A program made the position numbers and the translations under genes. 21,195 bases of DNA from JANNRR01 sp031401675 (GTDB lineage Bacteria; Pseudomonadota; Alphaproteobacteria; Rhodobacterales; Rhodobacteraceae): the NCBI GenBank assembly GCA_031401675.1, contig JANNRR010000164.1:1-21195 (forward strand). The letters are read 5' to 3'. The notes below the pieces were generated by a model. The model saw nothing but the letters and a program-made list of their open reading frames with translations. It had not been told where the DNA came from and did no database searches. Position 1 is the first letter of the stretch, and each line of letters starts with the position of its first letter. Shown one piece after another: positions 13,387 through 21,145 of this stretch.

Positions 13387-14070
13387 ATGACCAAGGCCCC
13401 TGCCCGCTCTTTCCGCCTGCTGCGCCCGCCCGCCGTGGTCGTGGGGCTGATGCTTTTGACCTGTCTGCCCGAGATCGTGCTGTTTCTGGCGGACCGGGGT
13501 CTGATCGGGTCGGCCCGCTGGCGGCCGCTGGCCTATCAGTATGGCGGCTTCTGGGCCGGGCTGCTGCAGGGCTGGCGGCCGAACTATCCGGGCCAGCCGC
13601 TGACCATGTTCGCAAGCTATGCGCTGCTGCATGCCGGTCTGGCGCATCTTGCGGGCAACATGGCGGCGCTCTGGGGTCTGGGGTCGGTGGCGGTGGAGCG
13701 GCTTGGGGCCGGGCGGTTCCTGATGCTGTATCTGATCGCGGCACTGGGGGGCGGGGTCGGTTTCGGCCTTTTGACCGCCAGCCCGGCCCCCATGGTCGGT
13801 GCCTCTGGCGCCCTGTTCGGGCTGGCCGGGGCCTGGACCGGCTGGGAGCTGGCCGAACGCGGACGCAGCGGCCGGCAGCTGTGGCCGGTGCTGGGGCTGG
13901 TGGCCGGGCTGGTTGCGCTGAACGGTCTGTTCTGGCTGGCGGCCCACGGCCTCCTGGCCTGGGAAACGCATCTGGGCGGCTATCTGGCCGGGGCACTGGC
14001 CACGCGGCTGCCGCTGTTTTCCGGCCGTGCCGCCCCACCGGTCGCTACAGCCCGCCGTGCAGCTTCCTGA
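13387..14070 (+). CDS. Rhomboid-family intramembrane serine protease
   Basis: 227 residues with about six hydrophobic helices. HAGLAHLAGN (82-91) is the oxyanion-site block, VGASGALFGLAGAW carries the catalytic Ser140 and ETHLGGYLAG the catalytic His195. Rhomboids cut membrane proteins inside or next to their transmembrane helix; the substrate is unknown. ATG 13387 is chosen because the protein then begins with a short charged tail before helix 1; the in-frame ATG 13291 starts within the vapB operator repeats and would add 32 residues unlike the family. It is divergent from vapB and overlaps the end of the GT4 gene by 26 bases, tail to tail. Confidence 0.9.
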   Translation: MTKAPARSFRLLRPPAVVVGLMLLTCLPEIVLFLADRGLIGSARWRPLAYQYGGFWAGLLQGWRPNYPGQPLTMFASYALLHAGLAHLAGNMAALWGLGSVAVERLGAGRFLMLYLIAALGGGVGFGLLTASPAPMVGASGALFGLAGAWTGWELAERGRSGRQLWPVLGLVAGLVALNGLFWLAAHGLLAWETHLGGYLAGALATRLPLFSGRAAPPVATARRAAS

Positions 14071-15256
14071 ATATCCGGTTGTAGGCCGCCAGCAGTTGCG
14101 GCACCGAATGGTTCCACGACAGGTCTTGCAACACCCGGGCCCGGCCCAGCTTGCCCATCCGCGCCCGCGCCTGCGGATCGTCGATCAGCTGCGCCAGTTT
14201 GGCGGCGAAATCGGCGGGGTCATTCGCCTTGGCATAAAGCGCTGCCTCCCCCGCCGACGCCCGGCCCTCGGTCAGGTCGAACTGTACCAAAGGCTTTTCC
14301 AGCGTCATGTATTCCATGACCTTGTTCATGGTGGAAATGTCGTTCATCGCATTCTTCGGATCCGGGCTGACGCCGATATCGGCTGCGTTCAGCACCGCCA
14401 GCAGATCCTCGTCATAGAGCGCACCGGTAAAGGTGAAATAAGGCTCTAGTCCGCGGGATTTCACGTCCTGTTCGACCTCGGGCAGCTGCGGCCCGAACCC
14501 GACGATGGCGAAATGCACATCCGTATGGCCCAGCTTGCGGATCAGCTGGTCGGCGGCCTCGACCAGAAGGTCCATGCCTTCCTGCTGACCGATCACCCCG
14601 ACATAGCCCATCAGGATCGCCGCGCCGTGTCTGTGCGCCGGATCGGCGGGGCGGATTTCGAACTTTTCCACGCGCGGTGCAGAGCGGACGACAAAGACAT
14701 CCTCATCGTTCATCCTGCCGCGCCGCAGGGCGATGGCGCGGAAACTTTCATTGGTGGCGATCGAGACGGAAGCGGTGGCAAAGGTCAGCCGCTCCCAGAT
14801 CAGCATGATCCGGTACAGAAGGCCCTTCTTGCCGAACTTGGCCTCGAACAGCTCCGGGCAGACATCGTGGTGATCGAACAGATAGCGCACGCCCCAGAGC
14901 CGGTACCACAGCGCCAGCACAAAGATCAGATCGGGCGGATTGCAGCCCTGGATCACCTGAAACCGCCGCTCGCGCCAGACCCGGCGGGCCAGGGCAAACC
15001 AGTACCAGAGCGAGTGCAGATATTCGCGGGCATAGGCCACGGCCCCGGAATGCGCCTCGGGCGGTTCGGGGTAGCGGTAGATATGCACATCCTCGATCAG
15101 CTCGTAAGGCTTGTCCCAGCCGCGCCCGGTCGGGCAGATCACCGAAACCTCGTAGCCATGCGCCACCAGCGTCGTCGCTTCGGCCCAGACCCTGCGGTCC
15201 AGCGGCACCGGCAGGTTCTGCACCACGATCAGCACGCGGCGTGGGGTCAAGCTCAT
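14045..15256 (-). CDS. Glycosyltransferase family 4 protein
   Basis: A GT-B fold retaining glycosyltransferase, 403 residues. The N-terminal domain shows LIVVQNLPVPLDRRVWAEA (9-27), VIQGCNPPDLIF and DHHDVCPELFEAKFG (128-142). The C-terminal donor-binding domain shows GYVGVIGQQEGMDLL (217-231), FAIVGFGPQLPEVE and NDISTMNKVMEYMTLEKPLV (305-324). The usual first Glu of the EX7E motif is not in place (Ile307); only Glu315 is seen. NDxSTMNK may be typical of this subgroup. ATG 15256 is preferred, with GGA seven bases before it; the longer reading from 15322 adds 22 residues before the fold. Donor unknown. Confidence 0.9.
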   Translation of the reverse strand: MSLTPRRVLIVVQNLPVPLDRRVWAEATTLVAHGYEVSVICPTGRGWDKPYELIEDVHIYRYPEPPEAHSGAVAYAREYLHSLWYWFALARRVWRERRFQVIQGCNPPDLIFVLALWYRLWGVRYLFDHHDVCPELFEAKFGKKGLLYRIMLIWERLTFATASVSIATNESFRAIALRRGRMNDEDVFVVRSAPRVEKFEIRPADPAHRHGAAILMGYVGVIGQQEGMDLLVEAADQLIRKLGHTDVHFAIVGFGPQLPEVEQDVKSRGLEPYFTFTGALYDEDLLAVLNAADIGVSPDPKNAMNDISTMNKVMEYMTLEKPLVQFDLTEGRASAGEAALYAKANDPADFAAKLAQLIDDPQARARMGKLGRARVLQDLSWNHSVPQLLAAYNRIFRKLHGGL

Positions 15257-15535
15257 CGGATCATCCAGGGTTGCAGCCTTTGCCAAGCCCCATAGCGAAG
15301 AAGCGGCAGGCAGGCAAAGCAAAACCGGGCCCCTGCCGCAGCCCCCTGCCCTTCAGGGTCCGTGGCCGATTTTCCACAACCGGACCCCGCCGACCGCAAG
15401 TCGTTCGCAAGTCGCCCGATCCTTGCGGATATTGCCGGAGCAGCAGCAAACTTCCGCCATAATTCAGGAGTCACATGGCAGTCAGGGGGGACTGTTGACC
15501 GGCCCGGTCGCGGGCGGAGGCGGAGGGAGAAGGTG

Positions 15536-15745
15536 ATGTTCTTGGGCTTTCTGATGATCGGCATGGCGGGCGGGCTTGTGGCCGGCAGCACCGCGCTGAT
15601 GATGGGACAGACGATCTGGCTGGCGATGCTGGTCTATGCGCTGACCGGGGTGGCGGGCACCTTCCTTGGCGCGCTGACCCTGCTCAGCCCCCGCATCGCC
15701 GAACCCGACTTCCCTGACAACGGTCATCTGGCCGTCGAAGGCTGA
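15536..15745 (+). CDS. Small two-helix membrane protein of unknown function
   Basis: 69 residues. Two hydrophobic segments (about 2-24 and 27-52) are joined by a very short turn, followed by a polar acidic tail ending DNGHLAVEG. ATG 15536 has a very strong GGAGGGAGAAGG ribosome site in front; GTG 15533 is an alternative. The longer frame from 15362 lacks such a site. No family is recognised. It stands between the GT4 gene (divergent) and the phosphatase (same strand, 116 bases on). Confidence 0.7.
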   Translation: MFLGFLMIGMAGGLVAGSTALMMGQTIWLAMLVYALTGVAGTFLGALTLLSPRIAEPDFPDNGHLAVEG

Positions 15746-15771
15746 ACCGGCGCGAATTCCGGCGCAGGCGT

Positions 15772-15793
15772 GCGGCCCGCAGGTCCGGGCCGC
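15772..15793. other. GC-rich hairpin without T-run
   Basis: GCGGCCCG (15772-15779) pairs with CGGGCCGC (15786-15793) across the loop CAGGTC. It sits between the small membrane protein and the phosphatase gene. Without a T-run it may only pause transcription or protect an RNA end. Confidence 0.35.
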
Positions 15794-15861
15794 GATAGCG
15801 GTTCGCTCATCCCGCCGAAATGTTCTAAGACTTTGCCTGCATCCAGTGGCGGGAGGCCTTG

Positions 15862-16620
15862 ATGGCAGTGTTGCGGCGGCTTCTGTCCGGCCTCGCTCCG
15901 GCGGCGGTGCCGCCCTCCCTGCCCCGGCTGTTGGCACCGGTCTGCGTGATCGGCGATGTTCACGGGCGACTGGATCTGCTGGAGCGGCTTCTGGCGTTGA
16001 TCGCGGCCGAGACTGCTGGTGGGGCGGTGCAGCTGATCCTTGCCGGCGACTACATCGACCGGGGCCCGGACAGCGCCGGGGTGCTGGTGCGGCTGATGGC
16101 GCTGTGCCGGGCTGGCGCGGCCATCTGCCTGATGGGCAATCACGAACGGATGCTGCTGGATTTCCTCGACCGGCCGGCAGAGGCGGGGGAGCGGTGGCTG
16201 CGCAATGGCGGCGGGGAGACGGTGGCGAGCCTGGGGATTGTAGGCCGGCTGCCGGGGGCAACCGGGGCTGCGCGGATGCAGGGGCTCGCGCTCAGGGTCA
16301 AGGAGCGGCTGCCGGAGGGCACCGAGGCCTGGTTGCGGGGCCTGCCCTTGTGGTGGCAGGAGGCGGGGCTGGGGGTGGTGCATGCCGGGGCGGATCCGGG
16401 CCTGCCGCTGGCCGAGCAGAAGGCGGAGGTGCTCTTGTGGGGGCACCGGGATTTCGGCAAGCCCCGGCCAGACGGGCTGTGGATCGGGCATGGGCATGTG
16501 ATCGTGACCGAGCCCCGGGCCGAGGCGGGGCGCATTTCGGTCGATACCGGGGCCTGGGCAACCGGGCGGCTGACGGCGGCCTGGATCGAGGGCGGGGAGG
16601 TGCGGTTTTTGCAGACCTGA
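15862..16620 (+). CDS. Calcineurin-like metallophosphoesterase (serine/threonine protein phosphatase type)
   Basis: 252 residues with the full metal-binding set in order: GDVHGR, GDYIDRGPDS, GNHE, HAGADP and GHGHV. This is the PrpA/lambda-phosphatase-like group that hydrolyses phosphoproteins or small phosphoesters. ATG 15862 is chosen; GGGAGG lies just before it, and TTG 15859 is a weaker alternative. Similar phosphatases occur beside exopolysaccharide genes, so a regulatory role is possible, but nothing in the sequence names a target. Confidence 0.88.
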   Translation: MAVLRRLLSGLAPAAVPPSLPRLLAPVCVIGDVHGRLDLLERLLALIAAETAGGAVQLILAGDYIDRGPDSAGVLVRLMALCRAGAAICLMGNHERMLLDFLDRPAEAGERWLRNGGGETVASLGIVGRLPGATGAARMQGLALRVKERLPEGTEAWLRGLPLWWQEAGLGVVHAGADPGLPLAEQKAEVLLWGHRDFGKPRPDGLWIGHGHVIVTEPRAEAGRISVDTGAWATGRLTAAWIEGGEVRFLQT

Positions 16621-16625
16621 GGCAA

Positions 16626-16642
16626 TGTCCCACGGTGGGACA
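16626..16642. promoter_or_regulatory. Palindrome TGTCCCAC-G-GTGGGACA
   Basis: A perfect 8-base inverted repeat around one G, six bases after the phosphatase stop. It could be a weak terminator (a T-rich stretch follows only about 15 bases later) or a protein-binding site near the centromere array. Confidence 0.4.
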
Positions 16643-16728
16643 CCTGCCTAACCTATTGTTTTTCCGAGATACGGCGATCTTTCTTAAGGTTTCGTTCACC
16701 GATTTCCCCGCCCTCCCGCCCCTGCCCC

Positions 16729-16883
16729 GTTTCGCACGCGAAACAAGATCGGCCTGTTTCGCACGCGAAACAAAACCAGCCCTGTTTCGCACGCGAAACA
16801 AAACCAGCCCAGTTTCGCACGCGAAACAAAACCAGCCCAGTTTCGCACGCGAAACAAAACCAGCCCAGTTTCGCACGCGAAAC
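16729..16883. repeat. parS-like centromere array, six 16-bp palindromes
   Basis: GTTTCGCACGCGAAAC occurs six times, at 16729, 16756, 16784, 16812, 16840 and 16868, with no mismatch. Spacing is 27 bases and then 28 four times. The spacers between copies 2-6 are 12 bases and nearly identical (AAAACCAGCCC plus A or T). The array ends two bases before the parB stop codon. The outer GTTTC/GAAAC match chromosomal parS (GTTTCACGTGAAAC), while the centre is different and two bases longer. Directly repeated palindromes next to parAB are the expected form of a plasmid centromere. Confidence 0.85.
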
Positions 16884-16884
16884 A

Positions 16885-18003
16885 TCAGGGCGGCGGGCCG
16901 GCCTGCAACTGCGCCTTCAGCCGCCCGGCGAAGCCTGCATCGACCGCCGGCCCCGAGAGGGTGAGGCGCAGGCCCCCTGCCCCGTGCGCAACCCTCAGCC
17001 AGAGGCCGGGGGCGATCTCATCGCCAGCCTCCGGCAAGGGCGCCGCCGCGGCAGAAGCCTCGGACCGGGCAGGCTGCAGGGCGCGGGTCAGGAGGGCCAG
17101 TTCCTGCGCCTCGGTCGCGGGCGGCGTGGCCTGCAGGGTGGCGGTCAGGCGGGAGGCCAGCGTGGCATCGCGTTCCAAGGCATGGCTGAGGGCAAGGCCG
17201 AGCCGTTCCGGGATGGCATGGGCAAAGCGCAAGACGCCATCCAGCGCGTCATGAATCGCCATGAAAGAGCCGATTTTCGAGCGTTTGGCCCGGCTGGCGG
17301 TGGGAAACAGGGCGCGGAGTGCTGCCTGTGGCGTCGGATGGACGCCAAGGGCGGCGGCGCGGGCGGCGATGCGGGCGCGTTCGTAATAGCCGAGGCCGAC
17401 CCTGATCTCGTTTTCCTCGACCATCGCCAGATAGGCATCGGCGGCGGCCCGCGGATGGCGCAAAAGCGCAAGAACAGTGTCGAATTTCGGCTTGGAAAGG
17501 CCAGCCTGGTCTGTAAGGTTCGAGCCGGGCTCGGCGGCAAGGCGCTGCAACGCGCGCACCCGGCGCAAGCCGGAAATCAGGCCATAGCGAAGCGGGCCAG
17601 GGTGATGCGGACCCTGATCCACCACCTCGATCGGGGTTTGCTGGCCGCGCGCCCGGATGCTTTCGCAGAGCGCCGCCATCTCCGGCTCGTCAAAGGCGAT
17701 GCGGTCGCGCACCAGATGCGCGGTATCGATGGCCGACAGCGCCAGTCGCTGCAGCAGACGACCCTCGGCCCGGGCCGAGGCCAGTTCGCGCGACACTTCG
17801 CGCAGCGCGGCCGAGGTTGCGGCGTCGCCGGCCACCTGCGCAATCGGGGCGGCGGGCAGCGGCGGGAAGGCGGATTTGACCTCTGGCGCTGCAGGGCCCG
17901 TCGTGGCGTGTCCGGCGGCATCCGGGGCCGGATAATCGGGTTGCAGATAGTTTGGCTGCAGATAATCTGGCTGGGGCGGGGTCAGCCGTTTGCGCTTTGC
18001 CAT
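16885..18003 (-). CDS. parB: ParB-family partition protein
   Basis: 372 residues. The DNA clamp protein that binds the parS array and links it to ParA. The N-terminus has a basic start (MAKRKR) and degenerate pentapeptide repeats (PDYLQ, PNYLQ, PDYPA at 12-26). The ParB N-domain follows: ESIRARGQQTPIEV (114-127), GLISGLRRVRAL (141-152; the GxRR motif that binds nucleotide in the family, with Leu where many have Glu) and EENEIR (196-201). A helical DNA-binding domain runs to about 300, and the C-terminal part would dimerise. The ribosome site AGGAGG lies five bases before ATG 18003. It is 21 bases after parA in the same operon. Confidence 0.88.
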   Translation of the reverse strand: MAKRKRLTPPQPDYLQPNYLQPDYPAPDAAGHATTGPAAPEVKSAFPPLPAAPIAQVAGDAATSAALREVSRELASARAEGRLLQRLALSAIDTAHLVRDRIAFDEPEMAALCESIRARGQQTPIEVVDQGPHHPGPLRYGLISGLRRVRALQRLAAEPGSNLTDQAGLSKPKFDTVLALLRHPRAAADAYLAMVEENEIRVGLGYYERARIAARAAALGVHPTPQAALRALFPTASRAKRSKIGSFMAIHDALDGVLRFAHAIPERLGLALSHALERDATLASRLTATLQATPPATEAQELALLTRALQPARSEASAAAAPLPEAGDEIAPGLWLRVAHGAGGLRLTLSGPAVDAGFAGRLKAQLQAGPPP

Positions 18004-18024
18004 GCCGTCCTCCTGAAAAAGGGT

Positions 18025-19446
18025 CTATTCTGCTGCAACAGGGTCTATTCCGCCGGTTTGTCGCGCCGCCAGTTCGTCGCGCCGCCAGACGCCCAGCAGC
18101 AGGCGTTTGAAGGCGGCATAGGTTTCATCGAAGGTTTCGCGGCCACGGGCATAGGTATCGCGGTTGAAATCGCGGTAATCCGCCTCGTAGATGCCGGAAA
18201 CCCGCTCGCCGGCCTGGCCGATCAGCGCGGTAAATTCCTGCCGGGCCGGGCTGAGGGTGCGCCCCAAGTAGGCCTGCATCAGGCCCGACAGTTCGGCCTG
18301 CTGACTGCCATCATAGCGAGTGATGACGGTGCGCACTGCATCCCATTCAAAGGCCAGTTCGTTGCGCCCCAGGGCGCGGGCGGCCATGTTCTCGCCGTCC
18401 TCGATGGAACGAAAGGTGGAATGCAGCATGTCGAAGAAGCGGCCCGTGGAGTCGAATTCGAGGAACGAGGCGCCGAGCGGGACCAGCAGGATATCGGCGG
18501 CGGCCAGACCGTTGATGGTCAGGTAGCCAAGCGCCGGCGGGGTATCGAGAAAGATGATGTCGTAGCGCTGCATCAGCCCGTCGGCGGCAAAGATGTCGGT
18601 CAGCGCATCCCAGAGCTTCCAGCCGCGGCCCTGCATGCGCCAGACCGGGATCTGGAACTCGGCCCAATAGAGATTCAGCTGCGCCCCGATCAGGTCGATG
18701 TTCGGCCAGTGCGTCGGCTGGATCAGGTCGGATGCTGTGACCTTCAGCGCTTCGTCGAGCGTGTCGTCGAGCGGTAATAGCGGCTCGCCCCGGGTGGCGC
18801 GGATCTGGTTTTCGCTGCGCAAATGGCTGGCATAGTGTCTTGCCAGCAGCGGAAACACGGTTTGCCATTCGTCGGCGACCGTGCCGCCGAAGATCGAGGT
18901 CATCGAGCCCTGGCTGTCGAGATCGACGACCAGCACCTTGTAGCCATCGAGCGCGGCGGACATCGCCAGATGGGCGCAGGTCGAGGTTTTGCCGACGCCG
19001 CCCTTGAAATTGGCGACGGCGACGATCTTGGCGGGCAGGTCTTTCGGCCGGTAGGGCAGGTAGTTCTTGGCTTTCGAGCCTTCGGCGGCGAAATGGCCGC
19101 GCAGGCGCAAGACTTCATCGAGGCTGAACCATTTGGCGCCGGTATCACTTTCGGCGCGGCCCTGCGGCAGGGCCGGGTTGGCCTTCAGCACGCGGCGGAA
19201 ATGCGCGGGCGCGACCGGGATCAGGTATTTGGTGATTTCCCAGGTGGAGAACAGTCGCAGGTGCTTGCGGCCCTGGGCATCGAGCCCGCGCGAGGCCAGA
19301 TCATCGCGGCCCCTGGTACAGGCGGCAGCAATGGCGGCAAAATCGGCAGTGCCAAGGGCGGGGCCAAGCTCGGCCAGCGCCGCATCAGGGTTGATGTTGA
19401 AATAGGGCGGCTGCTCGGCCTGTCCTGCGCGTGGTTCCCTGGGCAT
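18025..19446 (-). CDS. parA: ParA-family partition ATPase, type Ia, with N-terminal DNA-binding domain
   Basis: 473 residues, longer than chromosomal ParA and fitting plasmid type Ia. Residues 1-130 form an extra domain (HLRLFSTWEITKYLIPVAPAHFRR looks like a MerR-like helix-turn-helix), expected to repress its own promoter. ATPase motifs: KGGVGKTST (148-156), VDLDSQGS (174-181) and FLDTPPALGYL (Asp301). The ribosome site GAGG is just before ATG 19446. A direct repeat GGGTCTATTC (18021-18030 and 18041-18050) overlaps the stop. It is divergent from repA, with the origin between. Confidence 0.93.
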   Translation of the reverse strand: MPREPRAGQAEQPPYFNINPDAALAELGPALGTADFAAIAAACTRGRDDLASRGLDAQGRKHLRLFSTWEITKYLIPVAPAHFRRVLKANPALPQGRAESDTGAKWFSLDEVLRLRGHFAAEGSKAKNYLPYRPKDLPAKIVAVANFKGGVGKTSTCAHLAMSAALDGYKVLVVDLDSQGSMTSIFGGTVADEWQTVFPLLARHYASHLRSENQIRATRGEPLLPLDDTLDEALKVTASDLIQPTHWPNIDLIGAQLNLYWAEFQIPVWRMQGRGWKLWDALTDIFAADGLMQRYDIIFLDTPPALGYLTINGLAAADILLVPLGASFLEFDSTGRFFDMLHSTFRSIEDGENMAARALGRNELAFEWDAVRTVITRYDGSQQAELSGLMQAYLGRTLSPARQEFTALIGQAGERVSGIYEADYRDFNRDTYARGRETFDETYAAFKRLLLGVWRRDELAARQTGGIDPVAAE

Positions 19447-19453
19447 TCTGCCT

Positions 19454-19517
19454 CATATGCTCTGTTTTTGGCAATATACTGCAAAACAGCGCATATGGAA
19501 GGATTCAGCGCATGTGG
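19454..19517. promoter_or_regulatory. parA promoter/operator dyad
   Basis: CATATGCTCTGTTTT (19454-19468) and AAAACAGCGCATATG (19483-19497) are inverted with 14 of 15 matching. The right half is repeated directly as CAGCGCATGTGG at 19506-19517. On the minus strand a TATATT lies in the centre, a possible -10, with a poor CTTCCA 17 bases upstream. The position, 8 to 71 bases before parA, suits autorepression by ParA. Confidence 0.6.
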
Positions 19518-19583
19518 CGGGGATTTTCCGGGGCTTCATGGCATCTTTGCCGGGGCAGGGGCCCGGTGTGCAAAAAGGCACCC

Positions 19584-19612
19584 GTGTTATTTATGTGTTA
19601 TATAGAGAGTTA
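19584..19612. other. AT-rich stretch, probable origin unwinding element
   Basis: About three quarters A/T in an otherwise GC-rich replicon, with GTGTTAT directly repeated at 19584-19590 and 19595-19601 (11-base step, one helical turn). It lies between the parA operator and the iterons, as expected for the opening site of an iteron origin. Confidence 0.5.
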
Positions 19613-19679
19613 AGGCCAGCGCTGTTTTGGGTAAGCGTCTGGGGAGACAGCAGGAAAGGCGGCTGTTTGGGGGCGGGGT

Positions 19680-19778
19680 GACTCCGAACCCACGTTCGGG
19701 CGACTCCGGACCCCCGATCAGGCGACTCTGATCCCACGCTGGACCAGGCTGGACGGGCTGGACCGGGGCTGTGGATAA
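19680..19778. other. Probable replication origin: three 22-bp iterons, GCTGGAC repeats and a DnaA box
   Basis: Three adjoining 22-base units at 19680-19701, 19702-19723 and 19724-19745 share GACTCnGnnCCC at the same phase. GCTGGAC follows three times (19738, 19748, 19757; steps of 10 and 9). TGTGGATAA at 19770-19778 is a perfect DnaA box on the minus strand. Iterons at two helical turns next to a DnaA box and an AT-rich stretch upstream of repA are the standard parts of an iteron-controlled origin. Confidence 0.7.
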
Positions 19779-19851
19779 CTCTAGGCTGGTGTCACTGAAA
19801 CCACGAAACCGAAGGGCCTCGAGTCGGGGTTGACCTGACAGGGCCGCAATC

Positions 19852-19883
19852 GGGCAAATTGGCGGGCAAATTGGCGGGCAGGC
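19852..19883 (+). repeat. Short tandem repeats just before repA
   Basis: GGGCAAATTGGC occurs twice in tandem (19852-19863, 19864-19875) and is followed by a shorter GGGCAGGC. They end six bases before the repA ATG. TTGACC at 19830 could be a -35, but the -10 would fall on GGCAAA within the repeats and is poor. Possible roles are control of repA expression or translation. Confidence 0.5.
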
Positions 19884-19889
19884 GGGCAG

Positions 19890-20906
19890 ATGCGGACAGG
19901 GCTATCGAAGGCACCGGCGGGGTTGCTGCCAGCGCGGCATGCGGGGGATTTCTTCCTGTGCGACGTGCTGGAGGCAATCCCCAAGGACGATATGGCGACG
20001 ATGGAGCATCCGGTGTTCTCGCTGAGCACGCGGCCCGATCTGCGGGTGCTGGAGTATGCCCACAACGGCGTGGAAATCCGGGTGACGCCGTCGGTGCGCG
20101 GGCTGGCGACCATCCATGACAAGGATATCCTGATCTATTGCATCAGCCAGCTGATGGCGGCGGCAAACGCCGGGCGGGAGCTGGCGCGGGTGGTGCAGCT
20201 GCGGGCGCATGATCTGCTGGTGGCGACCAACCGCGAGACGAGCGGAGATGGCTACACCCGGCTGGTGCAGGCGTTCGAGCGGCTGGCGGGGACGCGGATC
20301 ACCACCAACATGGTCAGTGGCGCGCTGGCGGTGACGCGCGGCTTCGGGCTGATCGAGGGCTGGGAGATCGTGCGCCAGACCCGGGGCGGGCGGATGGTGG
20401 CGGTGTCGGTGACGCTGTCGGACTGGCTGTATCAGGCGGTGCTGGCGCGGTCGGTGCTGACGCTGAGCCGCGACTATTTCCGGCTGCGCAAACCCCTGGA
20501 GCGGCGGATCTACGAGTTGGCGCGCAAACATTGCGGGCGGCAGGAGCAATGGCGGGTGTCGGTCGAGGTGCTGTTGAAGAAATCCGGCTCGGCCAGCCCG
20601 CGCCGGGTGTTCCGCGCCATGCTGCGCGAGATGATCGCCGCCGATCATTTGCCCGACTATGCGCTGGCCGAGGAGCCGGGCGATATCATCCGGTTCAGCA
20701 CGCGGGCGGGGCTGATCGACGCACGCCAGGCGCCACCGCTGGCGGCCGGGGTGCTGGCGGCGGCCAGGGCGCTGGCCCCGGGCTGGGATGTGCATGCGCT
20801 GGAGGCCGACTGGCGCGCCTATTGGGCGGGGTCGGGGCGGCCCCGGCTGCGTTCGGCCGAGGCGGCGTTTCTGGGCTATGTCAGGGTCCGGGCCGGCAGG
20901 GGGTGA
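19890..20906 (+). CDS. repA: Plasmid replication initiator protein RepA (RPA family)
   Basis: 338 residues. FFLCDVLEAIPKDDMATMEHPVFSLS (about 21-46) and VEIRVTPSVRGLATIHDKDILIYCISQL are characteristic of the replication initiator A family found on alphaproteobacterial plasmids. The central part (about 95-260) should hold winged-helix domains that bind the iterons: RLVQAFERLAGTRITTN, SVTLSDWLYQAVL, RDYFRLRKPLERRIYELARKH. The ribosome site before ATG 19890 is weak (GGGCAGGCGGGCAG), in keeping with limited synthesis of an initiator. The nearby iterons and tandem repeats suggest regulation by RepA itself. Confidence 0.93.
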   Translation: MRTGLSKAPAGLLPARHAGDFFLCDVLEAIPKDDMATMEHPVFSLSTRPDLRVLEYAHNGVEIRVTPSVRGLATIHDKDILIYCISQLMAAANAGRELARVVQLRAHDLLVATNRETSGDGYTRLVQAFERLAGTRITTNMVSGALAVTRGFGLIEGWEIVRQTRGGRMVAVSVTLSDWLYQAVLARSVLTLSRDYFRLRKPLERRIYELARKHCGRQEQWRVSVEVLLKKSGSASPRRVFRAMLREMIAADHLPDYALAEEPGDIIRFSTRAGLIDARQAPPLAAGVLAAARALAPGWDVHALEADWRAYWAGSGRPRLRSAEAAFLGYVRVRAGRG

Positions 20907-20922
20907 GGCGGCGGGCTCCAGG

Positions 20923-20943
20923 ATGTCCGGATGCGGACATTTT
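20923..20943 (+). terminator. Probable repA terminator
   Basis: ATGTCCG (20923-20929) and CGGACAT (20934-20940) form a 7-base-pair stem with a GATG loop, followed by TTT. It lies 16 bases after the repA stop. The T-run is short, so termination may be partial. Confidence 0.55.
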
Positions 20944-21145
20944 GGCCGTGCGTCGACAGGGCAATGGCCTGCCTGTTAAAGCAGAATGAACATTGATGGA
21001 ATCGCCTTTGCCTTCGCCCATTGCCTTGCCGGTTGACCTGAAGACCCGGGCCGATCAGGTGGCCGTCCAGTGGACGGACGCCCGGCCCGTTGCCCGGGAG
21101 CGCAAGCGAAGGGCAAGGGGGATTGGGCCGGGTGCCGAGTCTGGG
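20944..21145. other. Non-coding stretch between repA and the join hairpin
   Basis: No supported gene. A 63-codon frame (20993-21184, +) has no ribosome site and its stop lies in the loop of the long hairpin. GGCAATGG near 20961 and CCATTGCC near 21018 are inverted. Nothing else is recognised. Confidence 0.5.

Noticed and set aside
16729..16883. CRISPR array
   Set aside because: The repeats are 16-bp palindromes and the 12-bp spacers are almost identical; there are no cas genes and the array adjoins parB.
15846..16964. Frame running through the palindrome array that gives repeated FARETKPA
   Set aside because: The repeats are the centromere palindromes translated; the phosphatase in another frame explains the upstream part.
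16984..18777. 597-codon plus-strand frame opposite parB and parA
   Set aside because: The opposite strand encodes ParB and ParA with intact motifs; this frame has no recognisable domain.
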